Assembly: GCA_038239195.1 (NCBI GenBank)
Contig: JBBSEZ010000012.1
Location: 1 to 54,383, forward strand
Source of the DNA: JBBSEZ01 sp038239195
Lineage (GTDB): Bacteria > Planctomycetota > Planctomycetia > Gemmatales > Gemmataceae
DNA: 54,383 bases
Reading direction: 5' to 3'
Positions 8,722 to 17,282 of this stretch are shown here, in pieces. Numbering within the stretch: the stretch's first letter is position 1; the number at the start of each line of letters is the position of its first letter. A program made the position numbers and the translations under genes. The notes below the pieces were generated by a model. The model did not search any database. It was not told where the DNA came from and saw only the letters and a list, made by a program, of their open reading frames with translations.

Positions 8722-10269
8722 TCAGGACGATCCCGGCCCCGCCAGTTCGTGCATTAGCCCCCGCAGCGCCGGGTACGTCGCCCGGTAGCGCGCGTAATGC
8801 TCCTCGTACGCCAGCCGATGCGCCTCGTTCGGCTCGACGGCCCCCGCCATCGCCACCATGCCCCGCGCCGCCGCCTCCAGCCCGCCGTAATGTCCGGCGT
8901 GGACCGCCGCCACTAGCGCCGCGCCCAGCGCGCACGCCTCGGGCTCGCGCGGGAGCAGCACCGGCCGGCCCAGCACGTCGGCGTGGACCTGCAACCACAG
9001 CCGGCTTCGCGCCCCGCCGCCGCCCGCGAACAGCCGCCCCACGCGGAAGCCGTGCGCTTCCAGGTCATCGAGGATCGCTCTTGTCCCGAAAGCGGTCCCC
9101 TCGTAGATGCTTCGGAACACGTGGCCGGGGCCGTGCGCGAGCGTGAGCCCCCAGAAGGCGCCGCGCGCCCGCGCGTCCTTGAACGGGCAGCGGTTGCCCT
9201 GCCAGTAGTCGAGGCAAACGAGGCCCTCCGCGCCGGGCCCGACGGACGCGGCCTTGGCGTCGAGGACCTCGTAGACGTTGCGGCCGGCGCGCTCCGCCTC
9301 CGCGACCTCGTTCCCGGCGAAGTGCTGGCGATACCAGTTGAGGATCGAGCCCGTCGCGGTTTGCCCGCCTTCCAGGGTGTAGAGCCCCTCGACCACCGCA
9401 TCGGGGTAGCAGCCGAGCATGCCGCTGCCGAACAGCGCCGTCGGCGCCATGGCCAGGTGACACGTGCTCGACCCCAGGATCATCGCCAGGTCGCCCGCTC
9501 CGACGGCCCCCAGCCCCAGCATGCCAAGGTAGGCGTCGATCCCTCCCTGAGCAATGGGCGTCCCCGCCCTCAGGCCCAGTTCCCCCGCCGCCACGCCCGA
9601 CAGCCGTGCCTCGCCCTTCCCCAGCGGGACGATGGCGCTCGGCCATTTGCCGGGCAGGTCGGCCAGGCCTACCTTCTCCAGCAGGGCCTTGCTCCAGCCG
9701 CCGTCCGGGCGCGCGTAGTTCCACTTCACCGTCACGTTGTTGAGCGAAAGTGCCCATTCGCCCGTGAGCTTGTACGCGAACCAGTCGGTGCATTCGACGA
9801 TGCGCCTGGCGCGATCGTAAACGGCCGGCTCGTGCCGTTTGAGCCACAGCGCCTTGGGGAGCATCCACTCCGGCGAGACGACGCCCGAGACGTAGCGGAG
9901 GATCGGATCGCCCGTGGCGCTGATCTCCTCCGCTTCGCGGAAGGCGCGCTGGTCCATCCACAGGAGGGCGCGGCGGAGCGGGGCGCCGTCGAGGTCGCAG
10001 GCGAGGACGGTGCAAGCGGTGCAGTCGAGGCCGATGCCGGCCACGTCCTCGAGGCGCGCCGACGCGGCGGACAGGGCCTGGGGGACGGCAGTGCGCGCGG
10101 CTTGCCACCAGTGCAGGACGTCTTGCTCGGCCCAGGTCGGTTGAGGGTGGAAGGTGTCGAGCGGAGCGGTCGCGTAGCCGTGGCAGGAGCCGGCGAGGTC
10201 GAACAGGGCGGCGCGGACGCTCTGCGTGCCGACGTCGAGGCCAAGGAAGAGAGGGGAGGAAGTGCGCAT
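8722..10269 (-). CDS. FGGY-family carbohydrate kinase
   Basis: This 515-residue protein has the two actin-like ATPase domains of FGGY kinases (ribulokinase, xylulokinase, glycerol kinase). Visible elements are the N-terminal phosphate loop FLGLDVGTQSVRAALFD, the metal/phosphate strand GIGLDCTACTVL, the substrate-region motif WMDQRA, a central QGGIDAY, and the C-terminal adenosine loop FAGGGGARSRLW. Spacing and 'WMDQRA' favour a pentulose substrate such as ribulose or xylulose, but this is inference. ATG 10269 has no clear Shine-Dalgarno and begins just downstream of the terminator hairpin of the preceding minus-strand gene, so its own promoter or a leaderless mRNA is likely. Confidence 0.88.
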   Translation of the reverse strand: MRTSSPLFLGLDVGTQSVRAALFDLAGSCHGYATAPLDTFHPQPTWAEQDVLHWWQAARTAVPQALSAASARLEDVAGIGLDCTACTVLACDLDGAPLRRALLWMDQRAFREAEEISATGDPILRYVSGVVSPEWMLPKALWLKRHEPAVYDRARRIVECTDWFAYKLTGEWALSLNNVTVKWNYARPDGGWSKALLEKVGLADLPGKWPSAIVPLGKGEARLSGVAAGELGLRAGTPIAQGGIDAYLGMLGLGAVGAGDLAMILGSSTCHLAMAPTALFGSGMLGCYPDAVVEGLYTLEGGQTATGSILNWYRQHFAGNEVAEAERAGRNVYEVLDAKAASVGPGAEGLVCLDYWQGNRCPFKDARARGAFWGLTLAHGPGHVFRSIYEGTAFGTRAILDDLEAHGFRVGRLFAGGGGARSRLWLQVHADVLGRPVLLPREPEACALGAALVAAVHAGHYGGLEAAARGMVAMAGAVEPNEAHRLAYEEHYARYRATYPALRGLMHELAGPGSS

Positions 10270-10284
10270 GGTTGGATCGGTAGG

Positions 10285-10329
10285 GAAAAAGGAGAGGGCG
10301 GCAGCCCCACCCAGGAGCGGCCGCCCTCT
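10285..10329 (-). terminator. Rho-independent terminator of the DUF1559-like gene
   Basis: On the minus strand, 20 nt after the stop at 10349, perfect 10-bp arms (10293-10302 with 10320-10329) form a hairpin. It is followed by CCTTTTTCCC, giving the best U-tract of any terminator in the window. It lies between this gene and the FGGY kinase start. Confidence 0.8.
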
Positions 10330-10348
10330 TCCGTTTCTCCACGGGGGG

Positions 10349-13300
10349 TCAGCGCCCGGCCTTCACGGCGGTCTTGAACTGCGCGGCCGTCAGCATTTTG
10401 ACGGAGCCGTCTCCGTAGGCCACGTAGCCCCCGTCCGTTGGCGTCGCCTTTTCGTAGGCGAGGACCGTGTTGGACGTTCCGGAGGTCATCTGGCGGATGC
10501 CCACGCCCCAGTAGAAGACGATCTCACCCGACTTCAGGCGAGCGAGTACCTTGGCCGAGAGGCCCCCAGGCGCAAGGTCGTCGGCCTTCGCAGGCCCACG
10601 GGCGAAGGTGTCGTGGTAGGTGTGGTACGCCAGTGCGAGCTCTTTCAGGTCGTTCTGTCGCACCGGCGGAGGTAGGGCCACGCGCTTCCCAGGGGCGGGG
10701 CCGACTGGCGGCGCTGGCCGGAGCGGCGTTGGGGCTGCGTCCCGCCCCGGCGGGGGGGTGAGCGGGGCCGGCATCGGGGCGCCCTCGTCGTCCTCGGAGA
10801 GCACGGGGGCGATCTCGTCGAGGTTGCGGAGCTTCTCGCCGCCCGCGATGGTACACATCGCCCGGAAGTCGGCCGGCTTGATCGTGGCGGGCACGAAGCG
10901 GACCTTGCCGTCGCCCATGATGGCCCGCGTGCCGGCCTTGCCCTTGTACTTGAAGCAGAGGAACGGCTCGATGGCGTCGGCGTCCTCCGACACGCCGCGC
11001 ACCGTGCTGCCCCCGCCGGCCATCCACGGGGCCTTGTGGTCGGCCGGCACCTGGAGCAAGACAATCGTCTTGTCCAGGCCATCCTTGACCTCTTCCTTGC
11101 GCGTTTTTCGGTCGTAGCCGAACACGCCGCGCTTGGGGTTGGTCGCGTCGTACTCCGGCGCGTCCATGCCGACGCCGGCAACGCCGACGAAGTGGGTAGC
11201 GCCGAAACTGCCGGCCTTGCCGGGGTAGTCGGTGAAGATGGGAGACGCCTTCTCCTGGCGAACCTCGATGAAATAGGGCACCAGGCGCTGCGCGTACTTC
11301 AGGTTCGGCACCTCGTCCCAGCCCTGATCGCGCTGGACCATCCACTCCTTGTAGTCTTCCGCGAGATACGGCAGCAGATCGACCGTCCAGGCGAGGCGCT
11401 GCTTCGGATACCAGTCGATGCCACGGTCCGCGCTGGGCGGGCGGTGCAGGGCCCCCTGTGGGAAATGGCCTTTGTCGCGCAGGTAGGCCTGGAGGGCGTT
11501 GGCCAGGGCGTGGATGCGCGACCGGCTGCTGGACAGGTCAGCCTGTGTCCGCAGCGGGACCACTTGCTCTTCGAGAGCGGCGATCACCTTCTTGTGCGCG
11601 TCGGGGACCTCGGCGCTGAAGCTCAACTCCAGTTTGACGATGACCGTCTTCTCTTGCAACTCGGTCCCGAGCGTGCCGTGCGACGGCTCCTCTTCCTTCT
11701 TCTCTTCGCCGCCCGGGCCCTTCGGGAAGCCGGGGCCGACCGGGGGAAGGCCGGGGCCGACCGGGGGAAAGCCGGGGCCGACCGGGGGAAGGCCGGGGCC
11801 GACCGGGGGAAGGCCGGGGCCGACCGGGGGAAGGCCGGGGCCGACCGGGGGAAGGCCGGGGCCGACCGGGGGAAGGCCGGGGCCGACCGGCATGCCGGGC
11901 ATGCCGGGCCTGTTGTTGACTGCCTGAGTCAGCGTGACGGTCAGATCGAGGGCGCTCTTGATGAACCGGACGCCCTCGGGCAGCCCGACGCGATGGACGG
12001 CGCCTTCTCGGCTGCGGGCCCGTTTTTCGTCTTTCATCTCGGCGGCGAAGGTCAGGTTGAGTTCCTTCCCCGTGAAGGCGGCGACGCTGAGGCCCAGGAT
12101 CTCGGCGCCACGGCTCTCCTGCTGAAACGCGCTCATCAGTTCGCCCAGGGGCCGGTTCGAGGGCCGAGCGCTGGCCTGCTTGCCGAACCACCCTTGGAGC
12201 CACGCCTGGACCTCGGGGGCCTCGGAGACGATCGTCACCACGGAGGTCGGCTCGCCCTTGTTGGTCTGCTCGATCTTCTCGATCACCAACTTGAGGGCTG
12301 GCTTCACGGTCATGTACGAGGTCGAAACCGGCACCGCTTTCTTTGGCGGAACGTTGGTTCCCGGGGCGCCCGGCATTTTCGGCCCGCCGGGAGTCATCGG
12401 CCCGCCGGGAGTCATCGGCCCGCCGGGAGTCATCGGCCCGCCGGGAGTCATCGGCCCGCCGGGAGTCGTCGGCCCGCCGGGAGTCGTCGGCCCGCCGGGA
12501 GTCGTCGATCCGCCGGGGGTCGGCCTGCCGGGGATCGGCGAGGCGCCTGGGCCCTTCGGTGCGGCGGGCGTGGTTGTCGGCGGCGCAGCGGGCTTGCTCA
12601 AGGGCTCGGGCTTGCCGTCCGCCTCGAGGAAGGTCTTCATCGGCTTGACGTCGGCGAAGACGAGCGTCCTGCTGTCGAGGAAGTGGAGGGCGAACTCGTC
12701 TCGGACGTGGTTGGCCTTGAGCAAGAGGTTGCTCAGGGGGTCGAGATCGGCCTTGATGAGGAAGTATTCGTGCTGCGCGCCGCTCTTGCCCTTGACTTTC
12801 GGCTGTGGGACGAGCCGCAGCAACGCTTTGAGCTTGCTCGGGTCGGTCGTCTCCTTCGTGCGCAGGACGGCGAACGCCCACTCCTCACGGTGGTGGAGCG
12901 CCAGCACGATCCGGCTGACGCTGGTGAGGCCGAAGCCGAAGGTCTTCTGGAAGTCGTCGGCGCGGAAGCCGCCGCCGCCCTTGGTCTGGAGGCAGGCTTC
13001 TTCGAGCGAACTGCCCAGGACGTTCGGCATCGGAATGGAGACGATCGCCTGCGCGTTGTTGGGCAGCAAATTGGTGCCGTCCGAGGCGACGGAGCCACCG
13101 CCCGTCGCGCCCTTGCCCTCGGGGCGGGGCTGCTTGCCTCCGGGGGGGGCGCCGCCCGGAGGGGCCATGCCGCCAGGCGAGGGCGCGGAGGACGAGGAGG
13201 AAGAGCTGCTCTTGCTGTCCCCGCTGAAGAAAGCAACGTAAGCGCCAAACCCGAGGGCGCCGACGGCGACCACCGCCAGGACCGCGCCCAGCACGATGAC

Positions 13301-13648
13301 CATCGAGCTGTTTTTCTTCTTGCCGGGCCGGTCGGGATTGTCCTCGTCTTCACCGCGGCGCTTGGCCCCGCCCTTGGCGCCCTTCTTGGCGGGGGCCTTG
13401 GTGATCCCGTTCTTCTTGTCGGCGCCCTTGGCCTTGGGTTTGTCGGTGACGCCGGTCTCGCCTTTGCCTTTCTTGGCGGGCTTGGCCGGGGCGTCTTCTT
13501 CCTCTTCGCGAGGCTCCGGCTCCTCGACCACGAAGCGATATTTGCACTTCGGACAGTCGATCTTGCGCCCGACCAGTCCCGGGTCCCGGATCGGCACCAG
13601 GGCCTCGCAACTCGGGCAAGTTTGCTTGAAGGACGTACTCGTCGCCAT
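10349..13648 (-). CDS. Zinc-ribbon, membrane-anchored DUF1559-like protein with tandem repeats
   Basis: This 1099-residue protein starts at ATG 13646-13648, with GGAG upstream. Residues 11-35 are a CxxC...CxxC zinc ribbon (C11, C14, C32, C35). A Lys/Ala-rich linker and one membrane helix follow (about 115-139), so most of the protein is extracytoplasmic. Two low-complexity tracts interrupt the body: a six-residue TPGGPM/T repeat (12381-12524) and a seven-residue PVGPGLP repeat (11730-11893). The C-terminal third has DUF1559-like features, including a GATHFVGVAGVG segment and two 'IMGDGKVRFV / AYGDGSVKML' elements resembling the family's terminal motif. DUF1559 proteins are a large planctomycete family, often with pseudopilin-like N-termini, which this one lacks. 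The long open frame extending upstream to 14140 is not coding. Confidence 0.85.
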   Translation of the reverse strand: MATSTSFKQTCPSCEALVPIRDPGLVGRKIDCPKCKYRFVVEEPEPREEEEDAPAKPAKKGKGETGVTDKPKAKGADKKNGITKAPAKKGAKGGAKRRGEDEDNPDRPGKKKNSSMVIVLGAVLAVVAVGALGFGAYVAFFSGDSKSSSSSSSSAPSPGGMAPPGGAPPGGKQPRPEGKGATGGGSVASDGTNLLPNNAQAIVSIPMPNVLGSSLEEACLQTKGGGGFRADDFQKTFGFGLTSVSRIVLALHHREEWAFAVLRTKETTDPSKLKALLRLVPQPKVKGKSGAQHEYFLIKADLDPLSNLLLKANHVRDEFALHFLDSRTLVFADVKPMKTFLEADGKPEPLSKPAAPPTTTPAAPKGPGASPIPGRPTPGGSTTPGGPTTPGGPTTPGGPMTPGGPMTPGGPMTPGGPMTPGGPKMPGAPGTNVPPKKAVPVSTSYMTVKPALKLVIEKIEQTNKGEPTSVVTIVSEAPEVQAWLQGWFGKQASARPSNRPLGELMSAFQQESRGAEILGLSVAAFTGKELNLTFAAEMKDEKRARSREGAVHRVGLPEGVRFIKSALDLTVTLTQAVNNRPGMPGMPVGPGLPPVGPGLPPVGPGLPPVGPGLPPVGPGLPPVGPGFPPVGPGLPPVGPGFPKGPGGEEKKEEEPSHGTLGTELQEKTVIVKLELSFSAEVPDAHKKVIAALEEQVVPLRTQADLSSSRSRIHALANALQAYLRDKGHFPQGALHRPPSADRGIDWYPKQRLAWTVDLLPYLAEDYKEWMVQRDQGWDEVPNLKYAQRLVPYFIEVRQEKASPIFTDYPGKAGSFGATHFVGVAGVGMDAPEYDATNPKRGVFGYDRKTRKEEVKDGLDKTIVLLQVPADHKAPWMAGGGSTVRGVSEDADAIEPFLCFKYKGKAGTRAIMGDGKVRFVPATIKPADFRAMCTIAGGEKLRNLDEIAPVLSEDDEGAPMPAPLTPPPGRDAAPTPLRPAPPVGPAPGKRVALPPPVRQNDLKELALAYHTYHDTFARGPAKADDLAPGGLSAKVLARLKSGEIVFYWGVGIRQMTSGTSNTVLAYEKATPTDGGYVAYGDGSVKMLTAAQFKTAVKAGR
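11730..11893 (-). repeat. Tandem 21-nt repeat, about eight units
   Basis: Units of the form CCGGGGCCGACCGGGGGAAGG (21 nt, written here as read on the plus strand) are repeated head to tail about eight times and encode PVGPGLP/F. Copies are nearly identical, differing mainly by one base that changes Leu to Phe. The reading frame is preserved. Confidence 0.95.
12381..12524 (-). repeat. Tandem 18-nt repeat, about eight units
   Basis: Units of GGCCCGCCGGGAGTCATC (18 nt), with a run of GTC-for-ATC variants, encode repeating TPGGPM/T. This is the second independent tandem array in the same gene. Confidence 0.95.
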
Positions 13649-13715
13649 GGATGGATCTCCAGCAACGCTCGAGGGCGGCACGGACGATCGGGGAAAGGAC
13701 AGGCCCCAACGGAAT

Positions 13716-13732
13716 CTCTCTATCATAGAGAG
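13716..13732. promoter_or_regulatory. Perfect palindrome in a divergent promoter region
   Basis: CTCTCTAT-C-ATAGAGAG is a perfect inverted repeat with 8-nt arms and one central base. It lies 67 nt upstream of the DUF1559-like start and 140 nt upstream of the MCE-protein start. Read on the minus strand it contains TATGAT, a good -10 hexamer. It may be an operator or promoter element. Confidence 0.45.
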
Positions 13733-13825
13733 GGACCGGGGCTGGATGCAAATGGCAAAACCGCCTCGTCGCCGATTTTGTGGGGGCGATCCGGCAAGAA
13801 TGGCGAAAATCGGCCTCCTCTCAGT

Positions 13826-13831
13826 TATAAT
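13826..13831 (+). promoter_or_regulatory. Consensus -10 box for the MCE-protein gene
   Basis: A perfect TATAAT lies 41 nt upstream of GTG 13872, in a genome where AT-rich hexamers are rare. I see no good -35 at 16-18 nt. It overlaps an alternative in-frame ATG at 13830, which argues for the downstream GTG start. Confidence 0.4.
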
Positions 13832-13871
13832 GTTCCGAGAACGCGTGGCGAAGCACTCAGGAGACGTCAAC

Positions 13872-14948
13872 GTGTCGCGATCCCTGTCTGGCTGGCAAGC
13901 GGTGGTGCTCGGGGCCGTCGTCCTGGTGGGCGGGCTCCTCGCTCTGGGCGGGGTCCTCGCCGTCGGCAGTCGGGGCTGGTACGGCTCCAATGCTCTGCAC
14001 GTGCGCGTCGGCTTTGCCGAAGTGCGCGGCGTCGAGGTCGGCACGAGGGTCCGCATCCGCGGGGTCGATGCGGGAGAGGTTGTGGCGATCTCCCCCCCCG
14101 ACGACGCCGAGGGCGAGGTCGTCTTGCGCCTGCGCATCAAGGGCGCCTACAAGAACCAGGTGCGCAACAACTCGACGGTGCAGATCGTCAGCGAGGGCAT
14201 GATCGGGGGCAAAGTCCTCGAGGTGCGCCCGCCCGCCAAAGGCAAGAAGGCGGGGCCGCCCGCCGGCGAAGACGAGCTGTTGCGCTCGGAGCCGACGGCG
14301 GAACTGACCGACGTGCTGGCCCAGGTGAGCGATACGCTCCAGGGCGTGAACAGCGGCAAGGATGGCCTCGGCAAGGAGCTGGTGGGGGCGATCCGCAGCA
14401 TCAAGGAGGCGGCCGACACGGGCAAGGAGGCGCTCGCTCACAGCAAGAAAGCGATCGACCGGGGCGAAGAAACCATGACCGCCTTGCAGCAGGCCACCGA
14501 CGCGAGCAAGAAGTTGCCGATCTTGCGGAGTTACGTGCAGGACCCGGTGGCGCTCCTGGTGCGGGCCAACGCCGAGCGCAACCGCAAGGTCCTCGCCGAG
14601 GCCGAGCTGTTCGAGCCCGGGCGGGCCGAGCTCACCGCCGGGGGCAGGGCGAAGCTCGACGAGGTGGGGCGCTGGATGAACATGCTCAAGCATTCCGGCT
14701 CGGACGTCGTGATCGTCGCCTATGCCGATCCGCGGCACGGCGCGGCCGCGACGGCCAAGGAGGTAACGCGACAACAGGCGGAGGGGGTGGCGAACTATTT
14801 GAAAAGTCGGCACAGCGTCGATTCCCTGGGCTGGATCTCCTCGCGCAAGGTGACGGCGCTGGGCATGGGCGCACAGCCGGCGCCTCAGCCCGAGCCCAGC
14901 CTCCCGGCGGCGCGGGTCGAGATGATGGTGTTCGTGCCGCGGAAATAG
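13872..14948 (+). CDS. MCE (MlaD-like) domain protein with OmpA-like C-terminus
   Basis: This 358-residue protein starts at GTG 13872, eight bases after AGGAG. A single N-terminal helix (about residues 8-32) anchors it. Residues about 38-115 form an MCE/MlaD domain (HVRVGFAEVRGVEVGTRVRI, VSEGMIGGKVLEV), which in MlaD and Mce proteins binds lipid between membranes. A helical region (about 145-225) is followed by an OmpA-like domain (about 235-350) with FEPGRAELTAGGRAKLDEV and a regularly spaced VVIVAYADPR segment; such domains bind peptidoglycan. An MCE domain joined to an OmpA-like domain would suit a lipid-handling protein tethered to the wall. No MlaE or MlaF partners lie nearby. Confidence 0.85.
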   Translation: MSRSLSGWQAVVLGAVVLVGGLLALGGVLAVGSRGWYGSNALHVRVGFAEVRGVEVGTRVRIRGVDAGEVVAISPPDDAEGEVVLRLRIKGAYKNQVRNNSTVQIVSEGMIGGKVLEVRPPAKGKKAGPPAGEDELLRSEPTAELTDVLAQVSDTLQGVNSGKDGLGKELVGAIRSIKEAADTGKEALAHSKKAIDRGEETMTALQQATDASKKLPILRSYVQDPVALLVRANAERNRKVLAEAELFEPGRAELTAGGRAKLDEVGRWMNMLKHSGSDVVIVAYADPRHGAAATAKEVTRQQAEGVANYLKSRHSVDSLGWISSRKVTALGMGAQPAPQPEPSLPAARVEMMVFVPRK

Positions 14949-14956
14949 CACCCGTT

Positions 14957-15047
14957 AGTCCTTCGTGCTTAGTTCTTTGTGCTTGGCAAAGACAGAAGAC
15001 AGCGTGGGCCCTCTTTGCTAAGAACTACGCACTAAGAACCAAGGACT
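14957..15047. repeat. Imperfect inverted repeat with 35-nt arms
   Basis: Arms 14957-14991 and 15013-15047 are imperfect reverse complements, both reading AGTCCTT at the outer end and CAAAG at the inner end, with a 21-nt loop. The element is AT-rich compared with its surroundings and sits between the MCE gene and the sigma factor. It could be a terminator, a leader structure or a small dispersed repeat. Confidence 0.6.
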
Positions 15048-15061
15048 AAAAGGAGGGTCGA

Positions 15062-15952
15062 ATGGCGGAGGCCCAGCCGAGCCCGAACCACGTGGCGCTG
15101 CTGTACCACTTTTGCCGGCTGCGCATGCCGGGGGTGGCGCTGCCGTTCGCGGCGTTCGCGGGGCACCTCGAGCGAGCGTTTGGGCTGTACCGGGCCAAGC
15201 GAGCCAAGGAGGGCCAGACGACCACCTGGAGCGCTTTTCTCGAAAACCTGCACGCCCTGGACTGGTTTCTCGCCTGCGCTTGCCTGGAAGGTCGGCAGGA
15301 GGGGTGGCACGCGCTGTTCAACGCCCGGGCCAGCCGCACCGAGGCGCTGCTGGTCGATGCGCTGCGCATGCGGGCGGTTCGGCTCTTTCCGCGCGATCAG
15401 GAGAGGCAAGAGGAGGCGGTGGCGGAGTTCTGGGGCTTTCTGCTGGCCGGCGAGCGCGAGGGCTCGCTGCCCATCCTGGCGCGCTACGACGGGCAACGGC
15501 CCCTGGTGCCCTGGCTGATCCGCGTCTTTCAGAACAAGCACCTGTCGGACCTGCGCCACGACCGGGGGGCCCATCAACTCCCCGACGAGGAGCTGGGCGA
15601 GCGCGACTTGCACCTGCCGGAAGTGGCCGACGCGCGCTGGCACCACGAGTTCCGCGAGGCGGCGCGCGAGTGGTTCGCGGAACTGAGCGAGCGCGAGGTG
15701 CTGTTGCTGGGGCTGCGGCTGCGCTACCGGTTGAGCCAGCGGGAGGTCGCCTCGCTGATGGGCATCCACGAAGGGAACGTGTCGCGGCTCACGCGCGACC
15801 TGCGCGACCGCTGCTTCGAGCGGATCGGGAAGGCCCTGAGCGAACTTGGCTGGACCGGCGACGACTTGAGTGGTTTCGTCCTCAAAGAGATGGATAGCGT
15901 ATTGCTGGACGAGCCGCGCCTGGCCGCCGACCGACTGGCGGCCCTTCTTTGA
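15062..15952 (+). CDS. Sigma-70-family RNA polymerase sigma factor (long ECF-like)
   Basis: This 296-residue protein starts at ATG 15062, a few bases after AAGGAGGG. The C-terminal part has a clear sigma region 4 (about residues 205-265), 'LSEREVLLLGLRLRYRLSQ' followed by a helix-turn-helix REVASLMGIHEGNVSRLTRDL. The segment around residues 120-175 (RRAVRLFPRD, ARYDGQRPLVPWLIRVFQNK) resembles sigma region 2 of ECF factors. The N-terminal 100 residues are an extra helical domain with several cysteines. It lies immediately upstream of a sigma-54 activator, with 58 nt between them. Confidence 0.78.
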   Translation: MAEAQPSPNHVALLYHFCRLRMPGVALPFAAFAGHLERAFGLYRAKRAKEGQTTTWSAFLENLHALDWFLACACLEGRQEGWHALFNARASRTEALLVDALRMRAVRLFPRDQERQEEAVAEFWGFLLAGEREGSLPILARYDGQRPLVPWLIRVFQNKHLSDLRHDRGAHQLPDEELGERDLHLPEVADARWHHEFREAAREWFAELSEREVLLLGLRLRYRLSQREVASLMGIHEGNVSRLTRDLRDRCFERIGKALSELGWTGDDLSGFVLKEMDSVLLDEPRLAADRLAALL

Positions 15953-15989
15953 AAGGAGGAAGCGAGGTCCTTCCTCCTTCCTCCCTCCT
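15953..15989 (+). promoter_or_regulatory. Purine/pyrimidine hairpin before the sigma-54 activator
   Basis: AAGGAGGAA (from 15953) can pair with TTCCTCCTT (about 15971-15979). The purine arm is itself Shine-Dalgarno-like and the pyrimidine arm could mask it, so the hairpin may act as a terminator or a translational control. Confidence 0.35.
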
Positions 15990-16010
15990 CCCAACGGTGG
16001 GGCCTCGGGC

Positions 16011-17138
16011 ATGACGATGCACCTGAATGGGCGCGACGACCGGGCGCCGAAGGTCGTGGACCTGGAAGCGGAGCTTCCGGGCATCGTGGGGGCGTCCCCG
16101 ACGATGCGCGAGGTCTATCGACTCACGCGACTGGTGGCGCCGACGCCGACGAGCGTGCTGCTGGTCGGCGAGACGGGCACCGGCAAGGAGATGGTCGCCC
16201 GGGCCATCCACCGGCTCAGCCCGCGCGCCGAAGGGCCCTACGTCCGCGTCAACTGCGGGGCCCTCGCCGAGAGCCTGCTGGAGAGCGAGTTGTTCGGGCA
16301 CGTCAAGGGCGCGTTCACCGGGGCAATCGACAACAAGACCGGCCGCTTCGAGGCCGCCCACGGCGGGACGATCTTCCTCGACGAGATCTCCAGCATGAGC
16401 GCCAAGCTGCAGGTCAAACTGCTGCGGGTGCTCCAGGAGAAAGAATTCGAGCGCGTCGGCGAGAGCCGCACCATCCGCGTCGATACGCGCGTGGTGGCGG
16501 CCACCAACCAGTTCCTGACCGACGAGATCGAGGCGGGGCACTTCCGCGACGACCTGTACTATCGGCTCAACGTCTGGCCCATCTACTTGCCGCCCCTGCG
16601 CGAGCGCAGGGAGGACATCCCCGGGCTGGCGAAGTTCTTCCTGGAACGGCACGCCGAAGAGCACCGCTGCGATCCGCCGGCGCTGACGGGGGAGATCGTC
16701 AAGGCGCTGCACGTCCACGACTGGCCGGGGAACGTGCGCGAGCTGGAAAACTACATGGAGCGCGCCGTGGTGCTGGCCAACGGCCGGGCGCTGACGCTCG
16801 AGATGCTGGCGCCGCCGGGGCGCAGCGAGCGGCGCTGGCGCCCGCTCAAGGCGCGCGGGGGGGACCTGCGTGGGCTCGTCCAGCAGCTCGTGCGCGTGGG
16901 CGTTTCGACGCTCCCGGAGGGGGCCCTCGACAAGCGGATTGTCGGTGCAGTCGAGCGCGAGTTGATCGAGCAGGTGCTCCAGTTGTGCGGCGGGGTCCAG
17001 GTGAAGGCGGCGAAGTGGCTCGGGATCAACCGCAACACGCTCCACAAGAAGGTCGATGAGTTCGAGCGCGAGGACGGCAAGCGCGAGCCGGTCCAGATGG
17101 AGAAGGCGCCCTCGGAACGGATCAAGGAGGAAGGATGA
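16011..17138 (+). CDS. Sigma-54-dependent activator without a receiver domain
   Basis: This 375-residue enhancer-binding protein consists almost only of the AAA+ domain and a Fis-type helix-turn-helix. Visible motifs are Walker A GETGTGKE (53-60), the sigma-54 contact loop GAFTGA (100-105), Walker B IFLDE (121-125), the arginine-finger region LYYRLNVWPIYLPPLRER, WPGNVRELEN, and the C-terminal CGGVQVKAAKWLGINRNTLH. There is no N-terminal receiver, GAF or PAS domain, so activity must be controlled by another protein or by abundance. ATG 16011 is the first start in frame after the sigma gene; its ribosome site is weak. A histidine kinase gene follows. Confidence 0.92.
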   Translation: MTMHLNGRDDRAPKVVDLEAELPGIVGASPTMREVYRLTRLVAPTPTSVLLVGETGTGKEMVARAIHRLSPRAEGPYVRVNCGALAESLLESELFGHVKGAFTGAIDNKTGRFEAAHGGTIFLDEISSMSAKLQVKLLRVLQEKEFERVGESRTIRVDTRVVAATNQFLTDEIEAGHFRDDLYYRLNVWPIYLPPLRERREDIPGLAKFFLERHAEEHRCDPPALTGEIVKALHVHDWPGNVRELENYMERAVVLANGRALTLEMLAPPGRSERRWRPLKARGGDLRGLVQQLVRVGVSTLPEGALDKRIVGAVERELIEQVLQLCGGVQVKAAKWLGINRNTLHKKVDEFEREDGKREPVQMEKAPSERIKEEG

Positions 17139-17197
17139 ACCGACCGGTGGGACCGGCCGAGCTCGAGCGGCCCCCGAAGAATTGTCGCCGCTCCGAC

Positions 17198-17226
17198 TTG
17201 AGGAATGACGCCGAATGGCTTACACT
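17198..17226 (+). promoter_or_regulatory. Candidate sigma-70 promoter for the histidine kinase
   Basis: TTGAGG (17198-17203), exactly 17 nt, then TACACT (17221-17226) gives 4/6 matches at each box. It overlaps the first possible ATG (17205), which supports the GTG at 17283 as the start. Confidence 0.4.
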
Positions 17227-17282
17227 CGTTTGCGCCCGGCGTTGAAGTTTCGCTTCGGGACAGAGAGCAGAGGGCGACTTTC

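Noticed and set aside
11730..11893. Tandem repeats resembling a CRISPR array
   Set aside because: Units are contiguous without spacers and encode an in-frame heptapeptide repeat.
11036..15049. 1337-residue plus-strand open frame
   Set aside because: It runs antisense to the DUF1559-like gene and then out of frame through the MCE gene; its repeats are the mirror of the tandem arrays.
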